Shown: positions 1 to 10,174 of the stretch, piece after piece
Position numbering within the stretch: the first letter of the stretch is position 1
How the letters are laid out: each line of letters begins with the position of its first letter
DNA from: Ligustrum vulgare
Lineage: Eukaryota; Streptophyta; Magnoliopsida; Lamiales; Oleaceae
Direction of reading: 5' to 3'
Assembly (NCBI GenBank): GCA_963555705.1
Contig: OY743183.1
Span: 50,643,466-50,707,465 of the forward strand
Length of the DNA: 64,000 nucleotides
Notes under the pieces: model-generated
Told to the model about the DNA's origin: nothing
The model's database searches: none
Seen by the model: the letters and a program-made list of their open reading frames with translations, nothing else
Made by a program: the position numbers and the translations under genes

Positions 1-2131
1 ACAAAATCTTCAAACGTAGCAGAAGTTATGATCGTTTAAACTGGTCCCTTAATAATGTATTTTTGTATTTTTCTTCGAGGATCAACTTTCATCTCATTTT
101 TGACATATTTCCTCTAGAGAAAACTAAGTTTTTAATGCGTTACTTCGAAAAGCTCATAAAAAACCTACAAACTTACCCTTTTCAAAATAAAATTTTCATT
201 TGTAACCGCACCTTATTTTGTCTTTTAGTTTTTTTTTTTTTTTAATTGCTTTATTGGAAATCAAATCACTGAAAGAAATGATATCTTCGGCAGTCATTTT
301 AGGAAAAAGGTAAAATAAGTAAGTATTTTCTCAATTTCTTGCAAGAAATAGAGGAAACGCAAAAGCAATGTAAATGGCAAAAATGACGAGTATAGAAGAA
401 GACGACGAAGAATGAGATTTTATATGTGTAGAAGCAATTGGACTAGATGATGCAACCGAAGTTGATGAAATCCAGTCCTGAATTAGAAGCACAAGTATAC
501 TGAGGTCCAGCCTGATGGAGTTGAATGCCTGGCCCAAAGTTTTAATACTGGCCCGTTAAGTTGAAGCAGCTCAAATGAAACCGGATCTTTGGCCGAAACA
601 AGTTAAACAACCTTCATTAGTCTCAGTCATTGGATCAAGCCCGTTGATCTGAATCGTCCGTTTGAAGATAAGGGCGTGACACCTCTTTTGGTCGGAACTT
701 CTTCTTCCAGATGATTCGTTACTCTCTCTCCCTCTGAGTTCTTCGTGGTCTCTCAGATTTCTCCTTTCTCTCGCATCTGATTCATCTTTTCTCTAATTCT
801 TAGTGTATTTTCAGAGATTCTTAGTGGTTATTTTACAGTGTTGATCTATAAACTTTGTGGTTCTTAGTGGTTTGTTTGATAGAGAGTTTTAGAGATTATT
901 TGAGTTTTCAGATTTATGTTCTTTGTTTAAAACTTTTTGATTTGTATATATTTTGTTTTGGTTAATAAGATTTGAAGTTCTTTGTGCTTTAACTTCATTC
1001 TTTGTGATTTCTTTGTGACAATTTTGGGTTAAAATCGTAACAATATGGATGAGCAACGTGACAAGATATTAGCACAAAAAAAAGACACACGTTAGAGTTG
1101 CACATTGGAGGGAACACCAAAGATTTCATGCTTTTTAAGATTTCAGTACTGCAAAACGAGCGAAGTCTTGGATATGACAAAATTAATGATTAACCATTAA
1201 TCTAACCATATTAGGGGTAATTGTTGATACATGAAGGGCTAATTAGACCAAATCATATGTTTACTTTTGAAATTTTTAAAATCGGGTAACCAGAAAACAT
1301 TTCATTAAATTAGTTGTTTTCGCAACTCTGCCCTCGCAATGACTCGTATTCTTGGAATTACTGGACCATCAAACGCTCACCGAGCTGTTCCTGTTCCTCT
1401 ACGAAACTCTATCATTCATTTGTACCAAACACCCATTGCACTAGCTTTCAGCTACAAAATACCATATATTCCTTGTTTCAATTATCATGTGAATATTACT
1501 GTAATTTTAGAATGAGATCGCCACAGCCTCAGGCGACGGTGACTAGTGGAGGATTTAGAAACAAGACACCTCATTGCCAGGAAATGGATATTGGTCCATT
1601 ATTTCTATACAAAAGCTTTGCCATTTCAGTATACTGGTTCTTGTCTTTCGATTTTCCACCTTCTGCTTCTCTCTTGCTGTCGCGATTTCATGATTTACCT
1701 TGCTGGCAAGATTTTGATGCGTACAGGTAGAAGTAAATGTTACAAATTTGCTCTGGATTTTATGTCATCTTTGTTGTTTAGGATAGATTGTGATTTATCT
1801 AGCGGATGATCAAAGAATTATTTGTTTTATCGTAGATTTGTAGTTGTTGCAAATTCAATTGTGGCATTGTATTCGCTATTGGAAATTGGAGCTTCAATTT
1901 AATGAATTTTGAGAGCTTCCACTAGATTTCCTGAAATCATACAAATTTGGTTTGATTTCGGCCACCAAGTCTCATCTCGAAAAATGGAATCAGATCTATT
2001 TTTGCAACGTGGAAGAGAACAAAATAGTGTACTGTAGGAATATTTGGGCAATTGGAACACTAGGCAATGTGTGGTTGAAATGACAGTTTTTCTACTCAAC
2101 CTATGATTTAAAATAGGGTTATGCTACATGC
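1..2131. other. No recognised gene; 5'-UTR-like and unassigned sequence
   Basis: I recognise no complete gene here. About 715-1040 is rich in pyrimidine tracts (CTCTCTCCCTCT, TTTCTCCTTTCTCTC) followed by T-rich sequence and an ATG at about 1045, which looks like a plant 5' leader, but the ORF after it stops at once. The open frames at 1314-1809 match nothing I know and have no supporting splice structure. A possible terminal exon on the minus strand is listed separately. Confidence 0.4.
331..477 (-). CDS. Possible 3'-terminal exon with hydrophobic tail
   Basis: On the minus strand an AG acceptor (CTAATTCAG) at about 478-486 precedes an open frame of 48 codons. It encodes a Ser/Thr-rich stretch with a run of six serines, then a hydrophobic tail (ILVIFAIYIAFAFPLFL) ending in a stop at 331-333. 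An AATAAA poly(A) signal on the same strand lies about 75 bp downstream (plus-strand TTTATT at 250-255). Ser-rich spacer plus terminal hydrophobic tail is what GPI-anchored wall proteins end with, but no upstream exon is recognisable at 540-2000. It may be a gene fragment or chance. Confidence 0.2.
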   Translation of the reverse strand, partial: DWISSTSVASSSPIASTHIKSHSSSSSSILVIFAIYIAFAFPLFLARN

Positions 2132-2252
2132 ACCCCAATTGTGACCACAACCTTGCCCCCTTACTCACATGGGGGCGGGGCCCGCTCATCATTGATGAGC
2201 GGGCCCCGCCCCCCATGTGAGTAGGGGGCAAGGTTGGGGTCACAATTGGGGT
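2132..2252. repeat. Near-perfect 120-bp inverted repeat (hairpin)
   Basis: The left arm (2132-2190) and right arm (2194-2252) are reverse complements with about one mismatch and two single-base indels, around a 3-nt centre (ATT at 2191-2193). The arms are very GC-rich (GGGGCGGGGCCCGC) in an otherwise AT-rich area. The ends read ACCCCAATTGTGAC and GTCACAATTGGGGT. No clear target duplication is visible. It is best read as a foldback/MITE-like element; its transcript would form a long hairpin. Confidence 0.85.
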
Positions 2253-2950
2253 TCAAATAGAAATTTCCTTTAAAATAACAATAATGGAGCCATTTTTGGT
2301 AATTATTGGAATATTGGCAATTATTGGAAACGTGGGCAGTTAAAATTACCATTGTGGAAGCTATTGGTGTGAAGTAGTGGACGATTATGACAGTTATGAC
2401 GCAATGATCACATAAGTGGAGATTATCAAGATATAAAAAATGCAAACCAACATGGGAAAAAGATCGCGAACACAACTCTCAAAATAGATTATGCAAAAGC
2501 TTTCTTAGTTAAATTTTGTGTGCTTACCCCCATTGAAAGCAAGTTGTAAATTAAGTTTTTCTAATCAAACACCCCTTGTCATGACTTTGGGTCAAGATGT
2601 TTGTCCCTTTTCACATCGTCTGAATTCCTTTTTAATTATTAGCACAAAACGTTGCAAAGCAATACTTATCTCTTATCAAAGTATCATCTAATGATAAATA
2701 GTGTTGACCCCGAAATAATAATCTATTATAAAGTAGTGTTATGTGGTAATATAAATATAATTTTCTATATATATTAAGTCTATATTCTTTAATGCAATAT
2801 TTAGAATTATAAATTAATTTATAAACATCACAATTTCTTACACATTTTTTTCTTCACTTTTTAACCACATATTTTACTTAAAAAATATAAATAAATCAAT
2901 TTATAATTGTTACATTATCATAAGACTATTAATTACGGTCTTACATAACA
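2253..2950. other. AT-rich intergenic sequence, nothing recognised
   Basis: No coding frame or element boundary is supported. It contains one example (about 2845-2900) of a TTTTTAACCACATATTTTAC-type sequence that recurs at about 3690-3750, 35820-35900 and 63900-63980. This suggests a dispersed MITE family. Confidence 0.4.
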
Positions 2951-3829
2951 CTAGTATTTCACCCGTGCGATGCACGAAAGTTATTATCCACAAAATCGAT
3001 TTCAATAAGTATTCGTAAAATTTTAGTTTTTATACATAATCAACACATATATAAATGCATAAAAAGAATTCTCCATTATAATAATTATTAGAATTTAAAA
3101 AATAATATAAGTAATTCAAATTATTAAAAAATTCTTTGAATAGTAAACGTCAATTTATATATTTAAATAATAAATTATTATTGATTTCGATATTTTTTAT
3201 GAATTATTAATAAATTCATTGAAAATGTAAATTTAGTTTTTTAATAGTATATCATATTTGATGTAATATTATGTGCACGAATATTGATGCATGTAAAAAG
3301 TATTAGCATATTTCTCATAATTTCTACATTTGCCTCTTGTATTTAACAGACTTTTAAATTTTTATTCAAAAACATCAATCACAATAATTAAAAAAGAAAT
3401 AGTCAAAATATTTGAATTTAACCAATAAAAATTTATTTACAAAAATAAGTAGTCAAAATAATAATTTTTAAAATCTCGCGATTATCATGAAACGACAACC
3501 TAGTAAAGTTGGAGATTACGAAATTATACCAAAAATTATACCCTATAATCTTTAAAAATTTATTAAAATTAAGAATGACTAAAAAATATTAATTATTATA
3601 TTAATATTATTAACTAAAAAAATAAAACATTAATTCTTCAATATTAACCTTCGTTCAATAATTATTTTTATAAACGGCACATTTTTTCAACCCACTTTTT
3701 TAACCACATATTTTTTCAAAACTATTTTTCAACTACACATTTTACCTCGAAATAGTTGCTGAATAGAGAACATAAAGAATTTAAGAATTAAATTCTGCCT
3801 AACTATCGTACTTTTATATATAGTATAGA
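2951..3829 (-). mobile_element. Short non-autonomous Helitron (copy A)
   Basis: Read on the minus strand, the element starts TCTATACTATATATAAAAG at 3829 and ends in CTAG at 2951. A hairpin CGTGC-ATC-GCACG sits about 13 nt before the end (plus strand 2965-2977). It is flanked by host A (2950) and T (3830), as expected for Helitron insertion between A and T. There is no Rep/helicase coding, so it is non-autonomous. Its interior resembles copies B and C. Confidence 0.7.
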
Positions 3830-4325
3830 TTTCCACCTGTGCGATGAACTGAAATTGCTCTCCGCATATAGATAAGCATTCATAAAATTTAAAGATTATA
3901 CATAATCAACACAAATACAAAAGATACAAAAATAATTTTTTATTACAACAATTATTAAAATTTAAAAAAAAAACAAATTATCGAAAACATCATTGAATGA
4001 TAAATGTAATTTCTGTAGTTTTTTTTAATTGTATATCATGTTAGACGTAATATTATGAGTACAAATATTGATACTTGTTCAAGATATAAATATATTTATT
4101 ATAATTTCTGCATTTACCTCACATATTTAATTTTTTTTTTTCAATTTTCGTTCAAAAAACACAACAAACTATAAATATGTATTTAATCTTAACTCATCAA
4201 ATATACTATAATTGAACAACATCGAATATCAAGAAATTATTACAACATATATAATCTTTGTACAATTATTAAAATTAAAAATTATTAAAAAAAATATTAA
4301 TCACTGTTTAGTATTTTACCATAAA
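3830..4325 (-). mobile_element. Helitron 3' fragment (copy B)
   Basis: The 3' part of a related Helitron on the minus strand. Its terminal segment (GTTCATCGCAC, then AGGTGGAAA) abuts the 5' end of copy A at 3829/3830, so the two lie end to start. The 5' part is missing; the sequence runs into a (TG)n tract at 4332. It is the reverse complement of copy C (5035-5524). Confidence 0.6.
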
Positions 4326-4328
4326 AAA

Positions 4329-4331
<3 letters not shown>

Positions 4332-4370
<39 letters not shown>
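4332..4370. repeat. (TG)n microsatellite
   Basis: About 19 uninterrupted TG units between two Helitron fragments. The open frame across it (a run of Cys-Val) is a repeat artefact. Confidence 0.95.
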
Positions 4371-4372
<2 letters not shown>

Positions 4373-4394
4373 TGATGTATTCTACAAAATCAAT

Positions 4395-4682
4395 ATTATA
4401 CTCATAATATTACATCAAAGATGATATATAATTAAATAAACTACTAAATTTGCATTTTCTTTGAAATTAATAATAGCTCATAAAAATTATTGAAATTAAC
4501 AGGTATGTATTACTTAAATTTAAATTGACTTACTATTCAAAGAAACTATTATATTTTGAATTAGTTATATTATTTATTAAATTTTATTATTTATTGTGAT
4601 ATAATATTATTTTTCATGCATTTTGAATTTGTTTTAATTATGTATAAACATTAAAGTTTTCCAAAGACTTATCGTTGATTAA
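4395..4682 (+). mobile_element. Helitron fragment, plus-oriented
   Basis: Resembles the reverse complement of the 3' half of copy A (for example the region around AATATTACATC and the ATTATGTATAA segment). It lacks the terminal hairpin and CTAG end, being cut off at a (TA)n run at 4691. Confidence 0.45.
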
Positions 4683-4690
4683 TGTGAATG

Positions 4691-4715
<25 letters not shown>
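4691..4715. repeat. (TA)n microsatellite
   Basis: About 12 TA units followed by a short CA run, at the broken end of a Helitron fragment. Confidence 0.9.
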
Positions 4716-4726
<11 letters not shown>

Positions 4727-4734
4727 CATAGATA

Positions 4735-4930
4735 CCAAACAATGGTTAATATTTTTTTAATAATTTTTAATTTTAATAATTGTGCAAGTATTATATGATA
4801 TAATAATTTCTTGATCTTCAATGTTGTTCAATTGTCGTATATTTGATAAGTTAAGATTAAACACATATTTATAGTTTATTGTGATTTTTGAACGAAATTG
4901 AGAAATAGTTAAATACAATGTAGAAATTAT
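4735..4930 (+). repeat. Direct repeat of the Helitron interior (third partial copy)
   Basis: About 200 bp that repeats almost exactly in the same orientation at about 5037-5225 (shared start ATACCAAACAATGG, shared motif ATTGAGAAA). It ends at an (AT)n/(GA)n microsatellite. Confidence 0.75.
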
Positions 4931-4931
4931 A

Positions 4932-4987
<56 letters not shown>
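4931..4987. repeat. (AT)n(GA)n compound microsatellite
   Basis: An AT run (4931-4954) passes directly into a GA run (to about 4987). It separates two direct copies of a Helitron-derived segment. Confidence 0.95.
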
Positions 4988-4992
<5 letters not shown>

Positions 4993-5034
4993 ATGGTGGA
5001 TTAGTGTGAATGCATTTATTGCCTTTTATATATA

Positions 5035-5524
5035 TTAAATACCAAACAATGGTTAATATTTTTTTAATAATTTTTAATTTTAATAATTGTGCAAATATTA
5101 TATGATATAATAATTTCTTTATCTTCAATGTTGTTCAATTATCGTATATTTGATGAGTTAAGATTAAACACATATTTATAATTTATTGTGATTTTTGAAC
5201 GAAATTGAGAAAAAGTTAAATATGTAAGGCAAATGCAGAAATTATAATAAGTATATTTATATCTTGAACAAGCATTAATATTTGTACTCATAATATTACA
5301 TCTAACATGATATATAATTAAAAAAACTACAAAATTTTCATTTATCATTCAATAAAGTTTTCGATAATTTGAATTATTTATGTTGTTTTTAAATTTTAAT
5401 AATTTTTGTAATAAAAATTATTTTTGTATCTTTTATATTTGTGTTGATTATGTATAATCATTAAATTTTATGAAATTTTATCTATATTTCGGATAGCAAT
5501 TTCAGTTCATAGCACTAGTGGAAA
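5035..5524 (+). mobile_element. Helitron 3' fragment (copy C)
   Basis: The inverted counterpart of copy B. It ends at 5524 with TTCAGTTCATAGCAC, TAGTGGAAA, and is followed directly by another Helitron 5' end at 5525. The hairpin is degraded (TTCATAGCAC). Together with copy B it forms a large inverted repeat. Confidence 0.6.
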
Positions 5525-5588
5525 TCTATACTATATATAAAAGTAGGATAGTTTGGTAGAATTTAATTCTTAGAATTAATTAAATTTT
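5525..5588 (+). mobile_element. Helitron 5' end (copy D), interrupted
   Basis: Starts TCTATACTATATATAAAAG like copy A and matches it for about 50 bp. It is then cut by the truncated gypsy element starting at about 5590. Confidence 0.55.
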
Positions 5589-5589
5589 G

Positions 5590-6288
5590 GCGTATTACGA
5601 CACGCACCAGGACACCTATAGGTTGGTTTCCTGGTAGTGTCACCTGAGGCCTAATATTTGGTAATGGATTTGCAGCAAAAGCACCATTGTTTAAATCATT
5701 GTTACCATTAGCCTGAACATTTCCTCGATCATTAACACGCGGGGTGTTCTATTTGTTATTTTGGACATTATCTTTTGTATTTAGGTTACCCCGAAATTTG
5801 ACACTCCATTACCACTATTCAAACTAGACATTTCAACACCCCCGGGTTTGAAGTAGATGGTCCAGAAAGTGGTTATATTCCCTAATTTTGACTCACAACT
5901 GTGGGATTATGTCCTACGATCGTTCTAGCTTGAAAGTAGTTTCCTAAATTTGGAAAAGTTGACTGAAAAACTTGGCCCGCTAACTTATTCATGGTGTAAT
6001 GTAAAGTTCTTAATTGTTTGATCATGTTGTCTTAGTGTACACTTTCATTTTGAATAAAATTTTCCATGTTATGAACATATTGCGGATTTACCTTTTCAAT
6101 CATATCTTGAGTAAGTTCGCCAAGTAGTGCACGCATGGTTCAAGGACTTAATTCTGTCATTGTTTCATAATGGCTATGACTTTGTCTCTCTGTTTCGGGA
6201 GTACTTTGCTGCTCCTCATATCTTTCGATCACAGACTGGACTATTCGTTGGCTTGCTGGTTCCTTATCGGAGTTCTTATGAGGCATAT
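5590..6288 (-). pseudogene. Degenerate gypsy gag-like fragment
   Basis: On the minus strand an ATG at 6288 opens a frame reading MPHKNSDKEPASQ and onward, through segments such as MRALLGELTQDMIEKVNPQ and LRTLHYTMNKLAGQVFQ. It is broken by several stops and frameshifts. It lies just inside the LTR at 6348-6967, where a gag N-terminus should be. Composition and position suggest gag; I cannot name the family. The rest of the element (protease, pol, 3' LTR) is absent. Confidence 0.45.
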
Positions 6289-6347
6289 TGCTTCTTTTTT
6301 GTATCTTTAAGCACCAAAATTATCCCACAGGGCGGGCCAAATTGTTT
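6289..6347 (-). other. Degenerate primer-binding region of gypsy remnant
   Basis: Minus strand: immediately inside the LTR, TTTGGCCCGCCCTGTGGG resembles the TTTGGCGCC-type primer site of many plant gypsy elements with a few changes. It supports calling 6348-6967 the 5' LTR of a minus-strand element. Confidence 0.4.
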
Positions 6348-6967
6348 TGTGTAGGAAATCGAACTACCGCTAATAATTAAAAGAGACTCAGAGGAGAGGT
6401 GTTTATTTTCAAAGATTAAAATGAAAGCAAAATGCCTCCAAGGGGCGCAAGCGCACAAAGAAATTGAAAGTTGACAATGAAATTAAAATGAAAGTAAATT
6501 ACATAGTTCTCTGTTTGAGAGTTAATTGATCGGTCTTAAAAATATCTAAATTTATACTATATATACAAATTGAAAAAATAACTAATTATAAATGTCTTCT
6601 ATTATTTGAATCTCTGACTTGCCACTTCAATTTGTAACTTGCATGAGATAATCGTTGTTCATCATGTTGCATAACTGATACCCACTTCCTTGTGTAACTG
6701 CTATCCACTACCTTACACTAATGACTTCTAAGATCTTCTCCAACAGCCCATAATGACTAACTGAATTGTGAATGAGTTATAAGAACTATTCTATATCCTT
6801 ATTCGCCTCGATCGTCCAATCGTCCTTACAATCAACCTATCGGCCGAGCATTCTATTAATCACCCAATCGCTCTGGTGACCTTCACATCGCCCTTTCATC
6901 CATAATGAAATATAATATTTTGGGTCTTTATGTCGACTTTCAAATTGGGTATTTTTATGTGTCAACA
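6348..6967 (-). mobile_element. 5' LTR of truncated gypsy element
   Basis: Read on the minus strand it begins TGTTGACACATAAAAATACC at 6967 and ends ...CCTACA at about 6350. It is bounded by a primer-site-like sequence on the inside. No second copy exists in the window, so the element is truncated and no target duplication can be shown. Confidence 0.5.
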
Positions 6968-8740
6968 GATAGCAAAGCAAACATTGTAAACAATTTATAA
7001 ATTTCACCAAAAGAAGAAGAAAATTGTATCTATTTATTGTGTCCTATTCATAGATAATTAGTTTCACACACATGCTTTGTACGAACATATATACTCTATT
7101 TTCATGAATTCATATATTTTAAAAAATAAAATTAAAACACATGCATGAAGATGATCTGAGAATTAAAGGACACAGATCAACCCAAAGTCATCCTGATCAA
7201 GATGATCATGAGAATTAAAAACCATAACTATTAGGAAAATAATTTAAATGAATGGATGATCTTGATCATCTTCAAGACTTTAAAAGAACTAATGATTTTT
7301 ACTCTACACTTTTTTTGGAATGAAAAAAAGCTTTATATATCAAAATTTCAAATCAACATAAAATTGAAAATAGATAAAAGGATATGGAATTATAAATCAA
7401 ATAAAACGAAGCCAAAAAGAAAGTAATAATAAAGGAAAATGACCTGTTTAGTTGAAGAAGAACAATTCCCTTATTTCTTCACAGTTTTCTAATAGCTCAC
7501 TAATTTAGCCATCAATTAATTAATCATCCACTAAGTTACACAATCCTTTCAGTAACCATGTATGTTCACATATGGTCACCAATTTGATTACCCACTAATT
7601 CAACCATCCCCAGTAAACCAAGAAAATGAAAATAAATTAAAAATTTTGATTAATCAGAATCTAATTTGGGTACGAACACATAACCACAAACGACCACCTC
7701 ATTAGTTGGCCAACCAACACCCAATGACGTGCTTCTACTTGAGAACCAAGGTGAATAGGATTGTCACCTCAGTTCTCGAGTTGATATCACCTCATGTAGT
7801 CACACTAAGTTGGATGATATGACCGCCCTATATATGTATTTCTCATTTGGAACATTTGTTTATACAAATATGGTTTTACAAATAACATTGAATTCATGGA
7901 AACGTGGTAAAGAGATATAGAAATATTTTTTCCTTTTTCATTTTTTCTCCCCACGGGTCTTGCAAAGTGAAGATATACTTCAATTTGCATTTCAATGTTT
8001 AATTTGAATCCTTTCTTTCCTTAGGCTAATTACCAACAATTCCTTTAGTGTTTCAAAATCAACGTTGACATGGTCTAGCATTGTTCATTGTCGTCGACAT
8101 TAATGCCAAATGAGTGAGAATACATCTGGTCAAAGTACTGTAATTTTTTAGGTTCATAACTCCAAATTAAAAACAAAACCCAACTTTCTCCCACTTATGG
8201 AAAATTCAAAATTACCAAATAAAAGCAAAATAAAGATTCATCAAAGGAAAATTAATATATGGTTTAATTTATTAATAGATAAAAATAAGTAGTGGATGAT
8301 CATATTTATTAATGGTTCATTTGTATGTGTAGTTAAAAATAATGTTTAATAACTTATATACAATTTATAAATTTCACCAAATAAAGACATGAATTTTGAT
8401 AATGAAAAATTATAATTGATTTTATTCTAACAATCTTCTTTAAAATTTATATTCGCCAGCCCAAATTGGACAAGTAACAATTTCATTTTGAAGCTGTAAA
8501 TTTTCCCTTTCATACAACTATTGCATGACACAGAATTTTGCAATGACATCAAAGGGAAATTCCGAGATAGATTTTAAGCCTTGATTTCTGGGTTTAAAAA
8601 AATGTCTTTCATTCTAAGCAGAAATCTTCGGACTACTATAATATATATGCAAAATGAATGTTTGGACAGTTTGATTTGATCCATGAGTAACAAGTTGTGA
8701 TATTACATATTTTCCCCTCACTGGCTTAGTATTTTTTGCG
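6968..8740. other. AT-rich intergenic DNA, no gene recognised
   Basis: No supported coding region. A 22-bp string (CAATTTATAAATTTCACCAA) occurs at about 6989 and again at about 8366, suggesting remnants of one repeat. Confidence 0.4.
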
Positions 8741-8745
8741 TCAAT

Positions 8746-10161
8746 TGATGCGTGTCGCAATGCACCAAAATAATAAATAATTCCTTACTTGTTAAATATT
8801 AATTAATAATGTAGTAGTGAGAGTAAGGGTTGATCCCACGAGGAACGGAAACTAATTTTAGTTGTTCGATCAATTAGAATGGAATGGGGGGTTTTGTTGT
8901 TTGAATTGCTTGAATGAAAATTATGCATAAAATAAATAATTAAATATGACTAGAGAATTAATATGAGAAGAAATCTTGTTCTCGGGTTCGGTTGTGCCCT
9001 CAATTAATGTTATACTTTTCCTTGTAACGCATTTCTATTCCTAATTCAATTATCAATCATAAATAATCAACAAGCTCTGATTATCTAAATTCTTCCTTAT
9101 GTGTATTGATTCAAAATAAGCTCTTTGAACCAATTCTAGCCATGGACAATCCTAAACAAGCTCTTAGGATTTAATGCACGACTAGTATGAAAATTTAGAA
9201 GAATAGATTGAATTGGATCGTTAATTACACAAGCTCGAATTAATCAATCCAAGTTGAATTATTACTAAACCTGAACGAGATTTATTTGCTACTAAAGTAA
9301 AGATTCAATGACAATTACGGATCAAGAATCTAAACATAGCATATTCATGAATCCAAAGATCAATAATCCAATTGGTCAAATTAAACTATTAATCAAATAA
9401 ACTCAATGAACATTCAAAACATAATAATCCAACAATTGAAATAAAGGAATAAATTCACGCTACTAATTTGTAGGGAAAGAAAATAACATAATTAAGTTAA
9501 CACAACTTCCCCTTTGAACAAGATATGAAATTTAGCCTAGCATGATTGTGGTAGATTCTTTAAATTGCTTCATAGATTCCCCTTGCTTTTGATGCTCTTG
9601 TGCTAAAAAAATCTCTCAAGAATACTCTATATTTTGCTCTCAATTTTCCTCAATGTCTAGCCTCTTTCAAAATAATAAAAGTCTCTTTTTCTTGTCATGA
9701 AATTCCCTTTTTATAGCCTCAATTTCGTGCCCTAGCTTTGGGCTCAAGAAATCCCAAAATTATGGAAAGAATTGAAATATGGAAAATTTTGACTGAAATA
9801 GTTACGGCCGTGAATTTCCTTTTACGGCCGTAACACGGTTTCTGCATAATTCTCGCAAATTGAAGTTACGGCCGTAACATATCCACTCACGGCCGTAAAG
9901 AGGTTTCTGTTGATTTCCTTCTTGTTTCAACAACACTTTTACGGCCGTGACTTTGTTACCTTACGGCCGTAACTGTATTTGCACCTAAGTCCCCAATCTT
10001 CAGTTTTGCGTGCATTTTGGTCCTTTTTTCTTCTTTTCTGTTCTTTTATGATCCTATATAATATATAATATAAAATGCATTAATAATACTTAGATAGAAT
10101 CACATTATTGCGTATTCAAGGATATAAGTGCATCAAATAAACATTAATATAACACTTATCA
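8746..10161 (-). mobile_element. Gypsy-1 3' LTR (1416 bp)
   Basis: Almost identical to 14863-16257. It carries six TTACGGCCGTAA-like palindromes (9802-9972), one more than the other LTR: a 20-bp segment at about 9813-9832, bounded by ACGGCCGT repeats, is missing there. The adjoining purine tract (polypurine tract on the minus strand) is at 10162-10174. Confidence 0.92.
9802..9972. promoter_or_regulatory. Paired palindrome array in Gypsy-1 3' LTR
   Basis: Six copies of TTACGGCCGTAA or one-base variants start at 9802, 9822, 9866, 9887, 9939 and 9961. They form three pairs with start-to-start spacings of 20, 21 and 22 bp. The first two pairs are followed by a TTTCTG motif. The array lies about 190-360 bp from the 5' end of the LTR read on the coding strand, i.e. 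in the presumptive U3. Function is unknown; a dimeric DNA-binding protein is one possibility. Confidence 0.8.
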
Positions 10162-10174
10162 AATCCCCCCACAC
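10162..10174 (-). other. Gypsy-1 polypurine tract
   Basis: On the minus strand AAGTGTGGGGGGATT directly precedes the 3' LTR, the position where plus-strand DNA synthesis is primed in LTR elements. Confidence 0.75.

Noticed and set aside
4212..5128. Open frames with Cys-Val, Ser-Leu and Tyr-Ile runs
   Set aside because: They are translations of TG, GA and TA microsatellites between Helitron fragments.
9802..9972. CRISPR-like array of short palindromic repeats
   Set aside because: The repeats are 12 bp, paired, with unequal spacers, and sit in plant LTRs. There are no cas genes, and the sequence is eukaryotic.
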